Assembly: GCA_050734135.1 (NCBI GenBank)
Contig: JBOHUG010000072.1
Location: 9,462-73,461, forward strand
Source: Bog-877 sp050734135
GTDB taxonomy: Bacteria; Chloroflexota; Dormibacteria; Aeolococcales; Bog-877
Reading direction: 5' to 3'
DNA length: 64,000 nt
Shown here piece after piece: positions 17,326 through 25,858 of the stretch. The first letter of the stretch is position 1. Each line of letters begins with the position of its first letter. The position numbers and the translations under genes were made by a program. The notes beneath the pieces were generated by a model. The model saw nothing but the letters and a program-made list of their open reading frames with translations, was not told where the DNA came from and ran no database searches.

Positions 17326-18335
17326 GGATGCGGAGCGGACAGCGACCGAGGATCGCCATCAGCGGACGGACCCAAGCTTGTCTCCGGGGCTAATCGGTAT
17401 TTGGGCCGGCGCTCTCGGAACACCCCTTGGGGGCGCACCCAGATGAAGGCGATGGTCAGCACCCCCAACACGATCCAGCCGAGCGCCTCGGTGAGACCGG
17501 TATGGGCACGGATCTCGGGAAGAAACTGCACCCCCTGCAGGAGCAGTACGGCGATGATGAAGGTGCCGATGCTGACCCCGAAATCGTTGCCGATCCCCCC
17601 GACGATGATGGCGGTCAGGAGGGCCAGGGTCTCCACGTAGGCCCAGGCGCCGGGTGACCAGCCCCCGATAAAGGCCACCAGCAATGCGCCGCTGACTCCC
17701 CCAAAAGCACCGCCAACGGCCTGGCTCAGGAGGCGCATCTTGACCACACTCACGCCCATCGCAGCGGCGGCATGCTCGTCATCGCGGACCGCTCGAAGAG
17801 CCCGCCCCATCGGTCCGCCGGTGAAGCGCCGCATCACCAGAAACCCCACCAAGCAGGCGAACGCCACCATCCCCACATAGGCCCAGTCTCCCGCCGCCAG
17901 ACTGAGACCGGAGAAGGGGTTCGGGACCAGGCTGAGTCCCGACTGCCCGCCCAGGAATCCGGTGTCGGCGCCGACCACGGTCACCGCCATTAAGGAGATC
18001 ACCAGCATCACCATCGCCTGGTAGTCCTGGCGAATGCGCTTCAGTCCGGTCACGCCGATGACTACCCCAACCACAGCTCCGGCAACTGCGGCGGCGATCA
18101 CCGCCAGCCCGAACGGGACGTGTAGCCCGAGTACGTACTGCTGGAAACCGCCGTTGCCGGTATCGGGGCCGAGCGTGAGGATGGCGTAGGTGTAAGCGCC
18201 GGTGGCAATCACGACGATGTACGCCAAGTTGGCCACCCCCGAAACACCGAACTCCAAGTTCAGGCCCCACGCCGCGATGAGGTCAGTCCCCAAATAGACC
18301 AACAGCACTATTCCGTAAAATGCGAGCCCAGTCAT
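17322..18335 (-). CDS. Liv-type ABC transporter permease LivM (system 1)
   Basis: A 337-residue polytopic membrane protein with about nine or ten hydrophobic helices. It has the LivM-type N terminus (GLNLEFGVSGVANLAYIVV) and the coupling-helix region GRALRAVRDDEHAAAAMG. The C-terminal tail (WVRPQGVFRERRPKYRL) is basic and cytoplasmic. It pairs with LivH to form the channel. The gene overlaps livG by four bases. Confidence 0.9.
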   Translation of the reverse strand: MTGLAFYGIVLLVYLGTDLIAAWGLNLEFGVSGVANLAYIVVIATGAYTYAILTLGPDTGNGGFQQYVLGLHVPFGLAVIAAAVAGAVVGVVIGVTGLKRIRQDYQAMVMLVISLMAVTVVGADTGFLGGQSGLSLVPNPFSGLSLAAGDWAYVGMVAFACLVGFLVMRRFTGGPMGRALRAVRDDEHAAAAMGVSVVKMRLLSQAVGGAFGGVSGALLVAFIGGWSPGAWAYVETLALLTAIIVGGIGNDFGVSIGTFIIAVLLLQGVQFLPEIRAHTGLTEALGWIVLGVLTIAFIWVRPQGVFRERRPKYRLAPETSLGPSADGDPRSLSAPHP

Positions 18336-18372
18336 GGCGCCGAACCCGGCTTACGGGCGGACCAGTTGGAGC

Positions 18373-19260
18373 TCACGCCAGCAGCCTTCTGGTCGCAGTA
18401 CCCTTGCCAAACAGACCGCGGGGCCGCACCAGCAGCATTAGGATCAAGATCGCGAAGGCGATGACGCTCTCGTAGGCGGGATTCCAATAGGCGGCCGATA
18501 CCTCGGTGGCGATCCCCACCACCAGTCCCCCCGCCATAGCTCCGTACGGCTGACCCACTCCCCCCAGGACGGCGGCCGCGATCATCGGGACCAAGAATAC
18601 CGATCCCATGGTGAAATCGAATGACTCAATGGTGATCGCCAGCGCGATCCCGGCCGCACCACAAAAGGTGCCCGAGATGAGCCAGGCCACATCGCTGACC
18701 TGGGTGGTGGAGATCCCGCAGCTTTGGGCCAGCGTTCGATTGGACGAGGTGGCGCGCATCGCTCGACCCAGCTGGGTTCGGGTCAGCAGCAGGTGAAGTC
18801 CGAGCATGAGCACCACCGTCACACCTAGGATGGTGAGTTGGGAACTGGTCAGGTTGAAGTCGAGAAATCTAAGCGTCGCCCCGCTCAGATTGCCGTACGA
18901 CTGAGTCGCCGGGCCAGCCACCGCCACGATCAGATACTCAAGGACGATTCCCGCGGAAACGGTCACGATGACCAGGCTGAACGGCTGCACTCCCCGGCGG
19001 GTTAGCGGCGCGATCAGCCCCCGGCTGAATGCGACGGAAACCACCCCAATCGCGAGCCCTCCCAGAGCCATCACCAGCCAGATGTTGAGCCCGAGGCCCA
19101 AGAGGAACAGACCCAGAAAGGCTCCCAGACTCAGGAAAGCCCCGTAGGTGATGTTGAGAAGATTGCTGATCCCGAATTGCAGGGTGAAGCCAACCGCTCC
19201 CAACGACAACACCGCTCCCGAGACGATCCCGAACCCGATTGACTCGATCAGCAGCTGCAC
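18373..19260 (-). CDS. Liv-type ABC transporter permease LivH (system 1)
   Basis: A 295-residue permease with about eight helices. It has the LivH hallmark GFTLQFGISNLLNITYGA near the N terminus and the coupling region GRAMRATSSNRTLAQSCGI. It ends with LVRPRGLFGKG. The gene lies 37 bases upstream of livM and 72 bases after livK on the minus strand, so it is part of the same operon. Confidence 0.9.
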   Translation of the reverse strand: MQLLIESIGFGIVSGAVLSLGAVGFTLQFGISNLLNITYGAFLSLGAFLGLFLLGLGLNIWLVMALGGLAIGVVSVAFSRGLIAPLTRRGVQPFSLVIVTVSAGIVLEYLIVAVAGPATQSYGNLSGATLRFLDFNLTSSQLTILGVTVVLMLGLHLLLTRTQLGRAMRATSSNRTLAQSCGISTTQVSDVAWLISGTFCGAAGIALAITIESFDFTMGSVFLVPMIAAAVLGGVGQPYGAMAGGLVVGIATEVSAAYWNPAYESVIAFAILILMLLVRPRGLFGKGTATRRLLA

Positions 19261-19332
19261 TCAAGACTCCTCGGAATATGCTGTCGCCGGTTGTCTTGAG
19301 ACGGATGCCGAACCAGCACGGCGCGACCAGGC

Positions 19333-20619
19333 TTAGCCCAGCAGTTTCGATACCTCGGCAGCGGAGATCAACGTGGATCGCTTGGAGGTCGAGGAGCCGG
19401 TGAATACGTCCGCCGCAAAGGCCCCGGCGAAATTATGGTACTTGTTGAAGGAGACTGAGCCCAAGACACCCACGTACTGGATCTTCTTCCCCTCCGAGAG
19501 CGCCTTCTTTCCGGCCGCGAAGCTGTCCACGATCTTGGCTCCCGAGCTCGGCTCCGCCACCTTGGTGACGTCGGCGTTGTATACGGATCCCTTAGCGCTC
19601 TTCGCCATCACCATCGCCAACGCGAGAATGTTGATGCCGTCGTAGATGGAGGCGGGCGGTCCCACCGAGGCCAGGGTGTTGGCGACGCCATGGGTCTTGG
19701 GGTCGGCCAGGAGCGCTCCCTTGTAAACGGAGAAGGCGCTGGTGCTCTGGCTGAAGTACGAGCCAACCAAGAAGACGTGATGGAAGATGTAGGAGGAGCC
19801 GACCGCCTTGGACACCGCCGAGTACCAGTCTGGCGTCAAGGAATCTGTCGCCGTGATCATTGTCGGCAGGTGACCGTTGTTCAACTGCGAATAGTTGGAA
19901 AGGAATGTCGCCGTCGTCTGCGGGTCGGCGTCGAACACCAACGCATCCGGGTGAAGTGCGAGCACGTTCGCAGCTGTGCTGGAGTATGAGGTCGCATCAG
20001 CGGGCACGGTGATATCCGTTGAGAGCTTGACGTGGAGCCCCGTTGCGGCCTTCTTGATTCCCGGAACGTTGCCGGTGTCGGTGGAGTTGTCCTCGAAGAC
20101 CACCGCTACCTTCTTGTAGCCCTTCTGCGAGGCATAGGCAATCATGGCAGCGCCGTTGGCGTCGTCAGCCGGAGTGAGCCGCCAGAAGTACTTGTCGGTG
20201 GTCTTGTCGTATGCCGTTAGTCCTGCCGCTGTGACGAATGGAATCTGAGCTCGATTGACCAACGGGATGGTGGTGGCGGCGGTGTTGGTCTCCAACCCTG
20301 CAGCCATGTCGAAGTTGGAGATTGTTCCGATCGCTCGGGTCACGTTGGGCACAGCGTCAGCGGGGTCCCCGGTGTCGTCCACTGAGGTGCACTGCATCTT
20401 GTGACCGAGCACCCCACCCGCCTTGTTGATCAGGTCGGTGGCGGCAATGCAGGGCGCCGAGAGCAGAGTGCCAAACTCCGCCGCGGGCCCGGAAAAGGGA
20501 GCAACTATTCCGACATTTATCGGGCCCGACTGGAGTCCGGTGTCAGCCGCAGCGGTGATCCCGCTGTTGGCTACCAGCGCCGCGAGTCCTGCCAAGGGTA
20601 TGACCAGAAACTTACGCAT
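19333..20619 (-). CDS. ABC transporter substrate-binding protein (LivK-like, system 1)
   Basis: A 428-residue periplasmic-binding-fold protein of the HAAT family (type I). An N-terminal signal peptide (MRKFLVIPLAGLAALVANSG) is followed by an AAA-type cleavage region. The mature part begins INVGIVAPFSGPAAEFG and has DTGDPADAVPNVTRAI. There is no lipobox Cys. The ATG at 20619 is preceded by GGAGGGAAGG; the frame extends 11 codons further without support. It is the first gene of the operon with livHMGF, the ThDP enzyme and the CocE-like hydrolase. The ligand may be an aromatic or amide compound, not necessarily an amino acid. Confidence 0.88.
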   Translation of the reverse strand: MRKFLVIPLAGLAALVANSGITAAADTGLQSGPINVGIVAPFSGPAAEFGTLLSAPCIAATDLINKAGGVLGHKMQCTSVDDTGDPADAVPNVTRAIGTISNFDMAAGLETNTAATTIPLVNRAQIPFVTAAGLTAYDKTTDKYFWRLTPADDANGAAMIAYASQKGYKKVAVVFEDNSTDTGNVPGIKKAATGLHVKLSTDITVPADATSYSSTAANVLALHPDALVFDADPQTTATFLSNYSQLNNGHLPTMITATDSLTPDWYSAVSKAVGSSYIFHHVFLVGSYFSQSTSAFSVYKGALLADPKTHGVANTLASVGPPASIYDGINILALAMVMAKSAKGSVYNADVTKVAEPSSGAKIVDSFAAGKKALSEGKKIQYVGVLGSVSFNKYHNFAGAFAADVFTGSSTSKRSTLISAAEVSKLLG

Positions 20620-20827
20620 CCACCTTCCCTCCATCCGACTCAGAGTGAGCATTCCCGCGGCTACTCACGGTCCCCGACTCTCCGACGCTCCGTCCGCCTA
20701 CCCGGTGGAGGAGCAGATCCGGATGCCTCAGTACGCCACGAGAACCTGGCTCCGACTGCGCTTGGGAACTCGCCGCTGGTCGACTCGGGCACTTGGAATC
20801 CCGCTCCCCCTTACTTGAGTAGGGAGT

Positions 20828-20857
20828 ATTATAGGTCTGCCCCGTCTGACGGTGCAA
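20828..20857 (-). promoter_or_regulatory. Putative livK operon promoter (system 1)
   Basis: On the minus strand TTGCAC (20857-20852) and a perfect TATAAT (20833-20828) are 18 bases apart. The bases after the -10 box (ACTCCCTACTC, 20827-20817) overlap an imperfect dyad CCTACTCAAGTAAGG. The -10/+1 sequence matches that of the coxL-like promoter at 4.41 kb in 13 of 18 positions. The transcript leader would be about 200 bases. The remaining intergenic sequence to 20939 holds no gene. Confidence 0.55.
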
Positions 20858-20939
20858 GCGGCGCGGTTCGGGTCTTTCCTCAGGGGATTCTTAGAACTCC
20901 TGTGAGGGTGGCGGCCCACTTCGGGGAGGTGCGAGTAGG

Positions 20940-21440
20940 GTGGTGCAGGTGCTATCTCTGCGACTCAGGGTCAACGATCGTGAGCGCACCGACGAGGTCG
21001 AACCGCGGCTCTTGCTGGTCCACTATCTGCGGGAGGTCTGTGGGCTCACCGGTAGTCACGTCGGCTGTGACACCAGCCAATGCGGCGCCTGCACCGTCCT
21101 GATGAACGGTGCTCCGGTGAAGTCCTGCAACGTGCTGGCGGTTCAGGCGGAGGGTTCCGAGGTGACCACCATCGAGGGCTTAGCCAGCGCCGAAGGACTG
21201 CATCCGCTCCAGATTGCCTTCCGAGCGGAGCACGCCCTGCAGTGTGGCTTCTGCACCCCGGGGTTCATCATGGCCGCTTCGGTCCTGCTCGCGGGCAATC
21301 CCAGTCCCACTGATGGGGAGATCGACGCCGGTCTGGAGGGCAACCTCTGCCGCTGCACCGGATACGTCAACATCCGCAAGGCGGTGAAGGCAGCTGGTCG
21401 GGTGGTGGCAGAGGGGGCGGGAGCCCCCGTCGCGAGCTAG
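20940..21440 (+). CDS. Molybdopterin hydroxylase FeS subunit (CoxS-like)
   Basis: A 166-residue protein with two [2Fe-2S] clusters. The plant-type ferredoxin domain has GCDTSQCGAC with the fourth Cys in VKSC. The C-terminal four-helix domain has CGFCTPGFIM and CRCTGY. All eight ligands are present. It passes electrons from the Mo site to the FAD subunit. The GTG start has GGGGAGGT nine bases upstream. The CoxM-like gene follows after 17 bases. The only large subunit in view is 14 kb away on the same strand. Confidence 0.93.
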   Translation: MVQVLSLRLRVNDRERTDEVEPRLLLVHYLREVCGLTGSHVGCDTSQCGACTVLMNGAPVKSCNVLAVQAEGSEVTTIEGLASAEGLHPLQIAFRAEHALQCGFCTPGFIMAASVLLAGNPSPTDGEIDAGLEGNLCRCTGYVNIRKAVKAAGRVVAEGAGAPVAS

Positions 21441-21457
21441 GACCGCAGCGCCGCCCC

Positions 21458-22270
21458 ATGAGACCCGCGTCGTTCGAGTACTCCCGCGCCTCCTCGGTGG
21501 CTGAGGCGGTAAATCAGCTGGGAGCGGCTGGCCCCGAGGCGAAGGTGATCTCCGGTGGCCAGAGCCTGCTCCCGATGATGCGGGTGCGTCTCGCCCAGCC
21601 GACGCATCTAGTCGACATCAACCGGATCCCCGGTCTCGACTACGTCAAAGTGGACTCCGAGCGGCTACGGGTTGGCGCCCTGGTTCGTCACGCTGACCTT
21701 GCCCGCTCAGTGGTGGTGCGACGGCAGCTCCCTTTGCTGGCCGAGATGGCGGCGGAGATCGGCGACACCCAGATTCGCAACCGAGGCACCATCGGTGGGG
21801 TCATGGCCCATGCCGACCCCGGAGGCGACTACCCGACGCTGGCGGTAATGTTGGACGCCACCGTGGTGACCGACCGCCGGGAGATCCCTGCGGCCGACTT
21901 CTTTCAGCACCTCTTCACCACCCCGCTGGAGGCGGATGAACTGGTGTGCGAGATCACCTTCCCACTCGCCTCGGGACCCCACCACTACCTCAAGTTCAGG
22001 CTCCGGCGCTACGACTGGGCGATCGTGGGCGCTGGGGTCCAGCGGCTGGGGTCAGGCTGGCGAGTTGGACTAACCCATGTGGGCCCCACGCCGGCACGTC
22101 TGCGTTCGGTCGAGATCGCGCTGGACGCGGAAGCCCCCGTTGCCGAGGCGGCCCAGCTGGCCTCCGAGGGACTGGATCCCCCCAGCGACGTGCGCGCCAG
22201 CTCAGAGTACCGGCTCCACCTCGCTCGGGTGCTCACCAGGCGCGCCCTGGAGCTGGCGGCGCTGGACTGA
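21458..22270 (+). CDS. Molybdopterin hydroxylase FAD subunit (CoxM-like)
   Basis: A 270-residue FAD-binding subunit of the PCMH type. The FAD motifs are ISGGQSLLPMM near residue 31 and TIGGVMAHADPGGD near residue 111. The C-terminal domain (from about residue 170) is the CO-dehydrogenase flavoprotein C-terminal fold. It accepts electrons from the FeS subunit and reduces the outer acceptor. The gene starts with ATG 17 bases after the FeS subunit. A spacer of 60 bases separates it from xdhC. Confidence 0.92.
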   Translation: MRPASFEYSRASSVAEAVNQLGAAGPEAKVISGGQSLLPMMRVRLAQPTHLVDINRIPGLDYVKVDSERLRVGALVRHADLARSVVVRRQLPLLAEMAAEIGDTQIRNRGTIGGVMAHADPGGDYPTLAVMLDATVVTDRREIPAADFFQHLFTTPLEADELVCEITFPLASGPHHYLKFRLRRYDWAIVGAGVQRLGSGWRVGLTHVGPTPARLRSVEIALDAEAPVAEAAQLASEGLDPPSDVRASSEYRLHLARVLTRRALELAALD

Positions 22271-22330
22271 TGGGACCGGTCCCTCAGCGGCTTCCCCGGA
22301 GGTAAGTCGTGACCGCCACCGGGGCTGCCG

Positions 22331-23395
22331 ATGCTTGAGGTGATGACGATCTTGGACAGCTGGGCGCCGGCTGTCCCCGCCGTGGGCCTGGCGACCGTCA
22401 TTGGAACCACCGGCTCCACCCCTCGCCCGGTGGGTGCTCGACTGGTGGTGGCGCCAGACGGACGCATGGGCGGGTCGATCAGCGGCGGCTGTCTCGAGGC
22501 CGATGTCGTCGAAGAGGTACTGCGAACTCTCAGTGGCGTAGCACCTCCTCGGCTGCTGCATTACGGGATCAGCGACGAGCTGGGCTGGTCGGTGGGGCTG
22601 GCCTGCGGCGGCGAGGTGGACGTGTTCGTCGAGCGACTCCGGTGGTCTCTGGACGACCCCGTCGTCGCCGCGCTTCGAGACGGAGTGGCCCAGGGCCAGG
22701 CGGTCGCCATCTGCACCACCTTGGAGGGTCAGTCTGCCGGCAGTCACCTCGTTGCGACCGCCGAGCAGCTGGTCGGCGATCCCAGCCCGTTCGGTGGCGC
22801 GGCAGAGCTCCGAGAGATGGCAAACTCGCGGCTGTCGAGCGGCGTCGCGGGCATCGATCAGCTTCCGACTGGGGCCACCTTTATCCAACCGCTGGTGCCG
22901 CCACCGAAGCTGGTGATCGTGGGAGCGGTGGACGTGGCCAGTGTCCTGAGCGGTCTCGCCAAGAGCCTGGGTTACCAAGTCATCGTGATCGACCCGCGGG
23001 AGCGCTTCTGCACCCGTGAACGCTTCCCTCTGGCGGATCAATTGGTGGTCGCTTGGCCCCAGGGGGCCCTAGCCGGAATCCCCCTCGGGCCCCGCGATGC
23101 CGCCGTCTGCCTGACCCACGATCCCAAGTTCGACGACCCGACGCTGGCGAGCCTGATGGCAGGAGCGGTGGGTTACATCGGTGCGGTCGGCAGCAGCCGA
23201 ACCCAGGCGGCACGGCGCGAGCGCTTGGCCCTAGCTGGAGCTTCCACAGCTGACTTGGCGCGAATCCACGGGCCAGTCGGTCTCGATCTCGGGGCAGCTT
23301 CCCCGAGGGAGATGGCGCTCGAGATTCTCGCCGAGCTGGTCGGGGCTCGCAACCAGCGAACCGGTGGCCCCCGCAGTTCGGCAACCCAACTTTGA
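22331..23395 (+). CDS. XdhC/CoxI family Mo-cofactor maturation protein
   Basis: A 354-residue XdhC-type protein that handles the sulfurated Mo cofactor and inserts it into the hydroxylase. The N-terminal XdhC/CoxI domain has ATVIGTTGSTPRPVGARL and GSISGGCLEADV. The C-terminal Rossmann domain has LTHDPKFDDP and GYIGAVGSSRT. The ATG at 22331 overlaps the end of a tiny nine-codon open frame (GTG 22309 to TGA 22338) that has an ideal GGAGGTAAG site, so xdhC may be read by coupling to that leader. The stop overlaps mocA. Confidence 0.9.
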   Translation: MLEVMTILDSWAPAVPAVGLATVIGTTGSTPRPVGARLVVAPDGRMGGSISGGCLEADVVEEVLRTLSGVAPPRLLHYGISDELGWSVGLACGGEVDVFVERLRWSLDDPVVAALRDGVAQGQAVAICTTLEGQSAGSHLVATAEQLVGDPSPFGGAAELREMANSRLSSGVAGIDQLPTGATFIQPLVPPPKLVIVGAVDVASVLSGLAKSLGYQVIVIDPRERFCTRERFPLADQLVVAWPQGALAGIPLGPRDAAVCLTHDPKFDDPTLASLMAGAVGYIGAVGSSRTQAARRERLALAGASTADLARIHGPVGLDLGAASPREMALEILAELVGARNQRTGGPRSSATQL

Positions 23396-24054
23396 GCTCG
23401 TCGGCGTTAACCTCTCCGCCACAACCACTCGTGGTGCTGGCGGCCGGGCTGAGCACTCGGATGGGTTCGGCGAAGCCGCTCTTGCGCTGGCGGAACGCAA
23501 CGCTGCTGCAGCACGCCTGCGCCGCCGCCCGGCAGGGAGGCGCGGACCCTATTCTGGTCGTCGCTGACGATCCCCCTTGGTTACAAGCACGAGCGGGTGA
23601 TGTCGGGAATGTGGACTGGGTACGAAGTTCCACGCCAATCTCAGGGCAGTCCCACTCACTCCGAGCCGGCCTGGCGGCCGCCACTGAAGCGGCTCCCGAT
23701 GCCGCGGCGGTTCTGATTGTGCTGGTTGATCAGGTCGGACTCCGAGAGGAGGCAGTTCGGCTCATCCTCTCGGTGGTCGCCAGCAGTGGCGCTGACGCGT
23801 GGGTGGCTGACTACGGGGTCCGGCCCCGAGCGCCTGGCCATCCGGTCGCCCTGGGGCGCCCGACCTGGCCTTTGGTCGAGCGGCTACGTGGGGATTCCGG
23901 GGCACGCGCCTTTTTGACTCAATCCAAGACCTCACCGACCAAGGTGGAGTGGGTGCCGATGCCACAGGCTTGGCGGCCCCTGGACTGCGACACTCCCGAC
24001 GACTACCGGAGACTGCTGACGCTGGACTCCGCCGACCCACAGGAAGAGACCTGA
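23392..24054 (+). CDS. Molybdenum cofactor nucleotidyltransferase (MocA/MobA-like)
   Basis: A 220-residue NTP-transferase that adds CMP (MocA) or GMP to molybdopterin. The N-terminal loop LAAGLSTRMGSAKPLLRW is the signature, with the metal Asp in VLVDQVGL. The TTG start overlaps the stop of xdhC by four bases. Enzymes next to xdhC in hydroxylase clusters are usually cytidylyltransferases, so MCD cofactor is the likely product. That choice is inferred from context. Confidence 0.88.
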   Translation: MSSSALTSPPQPLVVLAAGLSTRMGSAKPLLRWRNATLLQHACAAARQGGADPILVVADDPPWLQARAGDVGNVDWVRSSTPISGQSHSLRAGLAAATEAAPDAAAVLIVLVDQVGLREEAVRLILSVVASSGADAWVADYGVRPRAPGHPVALGRPTWPLVERLRGDSGARAFLTQSKTSPTKVEWVPMPQAWRPLDCDTPDDYRRLLTLDSADPQEET

Positions 24055-24081
24055 TGCGCCGGTGCGGAGCGCTTTCCCCCG

Positions 24082-25133
24082 TTGGTGCGACAGGTGCGCT
24101 TTGAGCTGGTCCCGGTCGAGACCATTTTGGGTGAGCCAGGGCGCTCGCGGGGCCGGATTCTGTGCCGGGATCTTCAGGATCCCGGCCGAACCACGCTCCG
24201 CCGAGAGGGTCACCGTCTAGAGCGGCCGGACGACCTGCGCCTGGACGCCACCGAATCCCGGCCCCTGCACCTGGCGTTTCTGCAGCCGGGAGATATCGGA
24301 GAGGATGAGGCTGGACTTTGCGTCGCCCGGGCCCTGGCCGGACCGGGAGTGTCGATCGGACGGCCAGTCCAGTCGCAGGTGACCCGTCGGGCGGCCGGGC
24401 GAGTCCTGGTGGCCGCCAACCGGGCCTCGTTCCGAAGGCTGAGCCGCCACTCGGACATAACCATCTTCACGCTCCCTGACGGGATGACCGTCGAAGAGGG
24501 GCGATCGGTGGCGGGGGCGAAGATCACCCGCTGCGTATCCGCGGATCAGAGGTCGAGGAACTCCAAGAAATCGGGGCGGAGGTGGGCCAGCGGGTGATTT
24601 CCGTTCGTGCCTTGCGACCCCTCCGACTAGACGTAGTCATCTTGTGGGCAACTCACCTCCGTTCGGCGGGAGCCACTTGAGTTGGCCCTGCTCAAGAGGG
24701 TCGCCTGGTACCGGGGACGGCCGACAGGGTTGGAACGTCTGCCGAGGCTGGAGGATGCCCTGCCGAAGTCGCGGAGCGCGCTCGGCAGGAGCAGTGAACT
24801 GGCCCTGCTGGTCGGCGCCGTGTCGACCGACCTCCTCGCCCCCCTTGGACCGCCTTGCTCACCGCCGGCGCAGCCGTGGTGAGCCGCGGTCTTCCGGCAA
24901 ACCTCGGCGGCGGCGGCGTGAAGTTGGAGGTTTGTCCCGTCATCGCGGTCTCCTCCTTCGGCATGTTCTTCCGCCGGACCGTCCTCGACCTGCTGCTGGC
25001 CCGCCGCTTCTGGGGAGCCCAACTCGATGCGACTTTTCTTCGCGGACTTGTCCACGGCGGCCTGCTGTCCCGTGAGCTCATCTACCACTACCCCGCCTCC
25101 GGGGCGGCCACCGACATGGAGGAGACCGCGTGA
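24082..25133 (+). pseudogene. Frameshifted molybdopterin-binding protein (MoeA/MoCF-like domain)
   Basis: The protein can be rebuilt only by changing frame three times. Frame 1 (24082-24527) gives the N-terminal part (LAFLQPGDIGEDEAG, then AGPGVSIGRPVQSQV). Frame 0 (24528 to about 24655) adds RALRPLRLDVVIL. Frame 1 (about 24661-24845) adds RREPLELALLKRVAWYRG and ELALLVGAVSTDLLAPLG. Frame 0 (about 24855-25133) ends with AGAAVVSRGLPANL and VIAVSSFGMFFRRTVLDLLL. The joined chain, about 350 residues, looks like a complete molybdopterin-binding protein found in hydroxylase clusters. Each switch lies by a C or G run. Either the gene is decayed or the assembly has indels. The stop overlaps coxG by four bases, so it was part of the operon. 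Confidence 0.75.
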
Positions 25134-25723
25134 TCCTTGACAACCAATTCCGTGTGTCGATTCCGCCCGAGCAGCTCTGGCCGCTGCTGCAGGATTTAGA
25201 GAGGATTGCGCCCTGTCTGCCAGGTGGCCAGATCACTGAGCGCCTCGACTCGATGACCTTCCGTGGCACGATCACCATCAAGGTGGGGCCGGTGGTAGTG
25301 AACTATGCCGGATCGGCCCGGGTACTGGAATCGGATCCGGAATCGGGGCGGATGGTGGTGCGGTGCGAGGGCCGCGAGACGAGGGGCCCAGGCAGCGCCA
25401 ACGCCGACATCGCCATCACCATCGCGGCCGATCCGCTCGGGTCATTCGGACAAATCCGGTCGGATGTCACAGTCACCGGCCGGGTGGCTCAATTCGGTCG
25501 CGGAATGATGCAGGAGGTCGGTGATCGATTGCTGACCCAGTTTGCCGCCTGTGTGGAGCAGAGGGTCGCCGACACCCAAACCGTTGAGGGTGTTGGGGGG
25601 GGATCAACCGCGGTCGAGTCAACTGCGGCCGGGGCGCCGCCCGCGGCTCCGACCCAGATCAAGTTACTCAAAGTACTCATGAGCATCCTCTGGGACCGAA
25701 TTCGCTTCTGGCGAACCCACTAG
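25130..25723 (+). CDS. CoxG family protein (SRPBCC fold)
   Basis: A 197-residue protein whose first 150 residues match the carbon monoxide dehydrogenase subunit G family (PPEQLWPLLQDLERIAPCLPG, then KVGPVVVNYAG). CoxG has been linked to membrane anchoring and quinone delivery for Mo hydroxylases. The linker after residue 160 is Ala/Pro/Thr-rich, and the last 20 residues form a basic hydrophobic helix that could attach to the membrane. The GTG start overlaps the preceding stop by four bases. It closes the maturation operon. Confidence 0.88.
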   Translation: MILDNQFRVSIPPEQLWPLLQDLERIAPCLPGGQITERLDSMTFRGTITIKVGPVVVNYAGSARVLESDPESGRMVVRCEGRETRGPGSANADIAITIAADPLGSFGQIRSDVTVTGRVAQFGRGMMQEVGDRLLTQFAACVEQRVADTQTVEGVGGGSTAVESTAAGAPPAAPTQIKLLKVLMSILWDRIRFWRTH

Positions 25724-25858
25724 AAGGGGACCAGGGGAACTGCGCGCCGGTCTTCCCTACCGCTAGGGCGGTGCTCGCTCAGTCCCGACAGCACCGCCGA
25801 CGCCAACCTGCGCATAATCCACTTCTCTGAGGACCAGCTGGGTGAGGAGGATCTCCAG

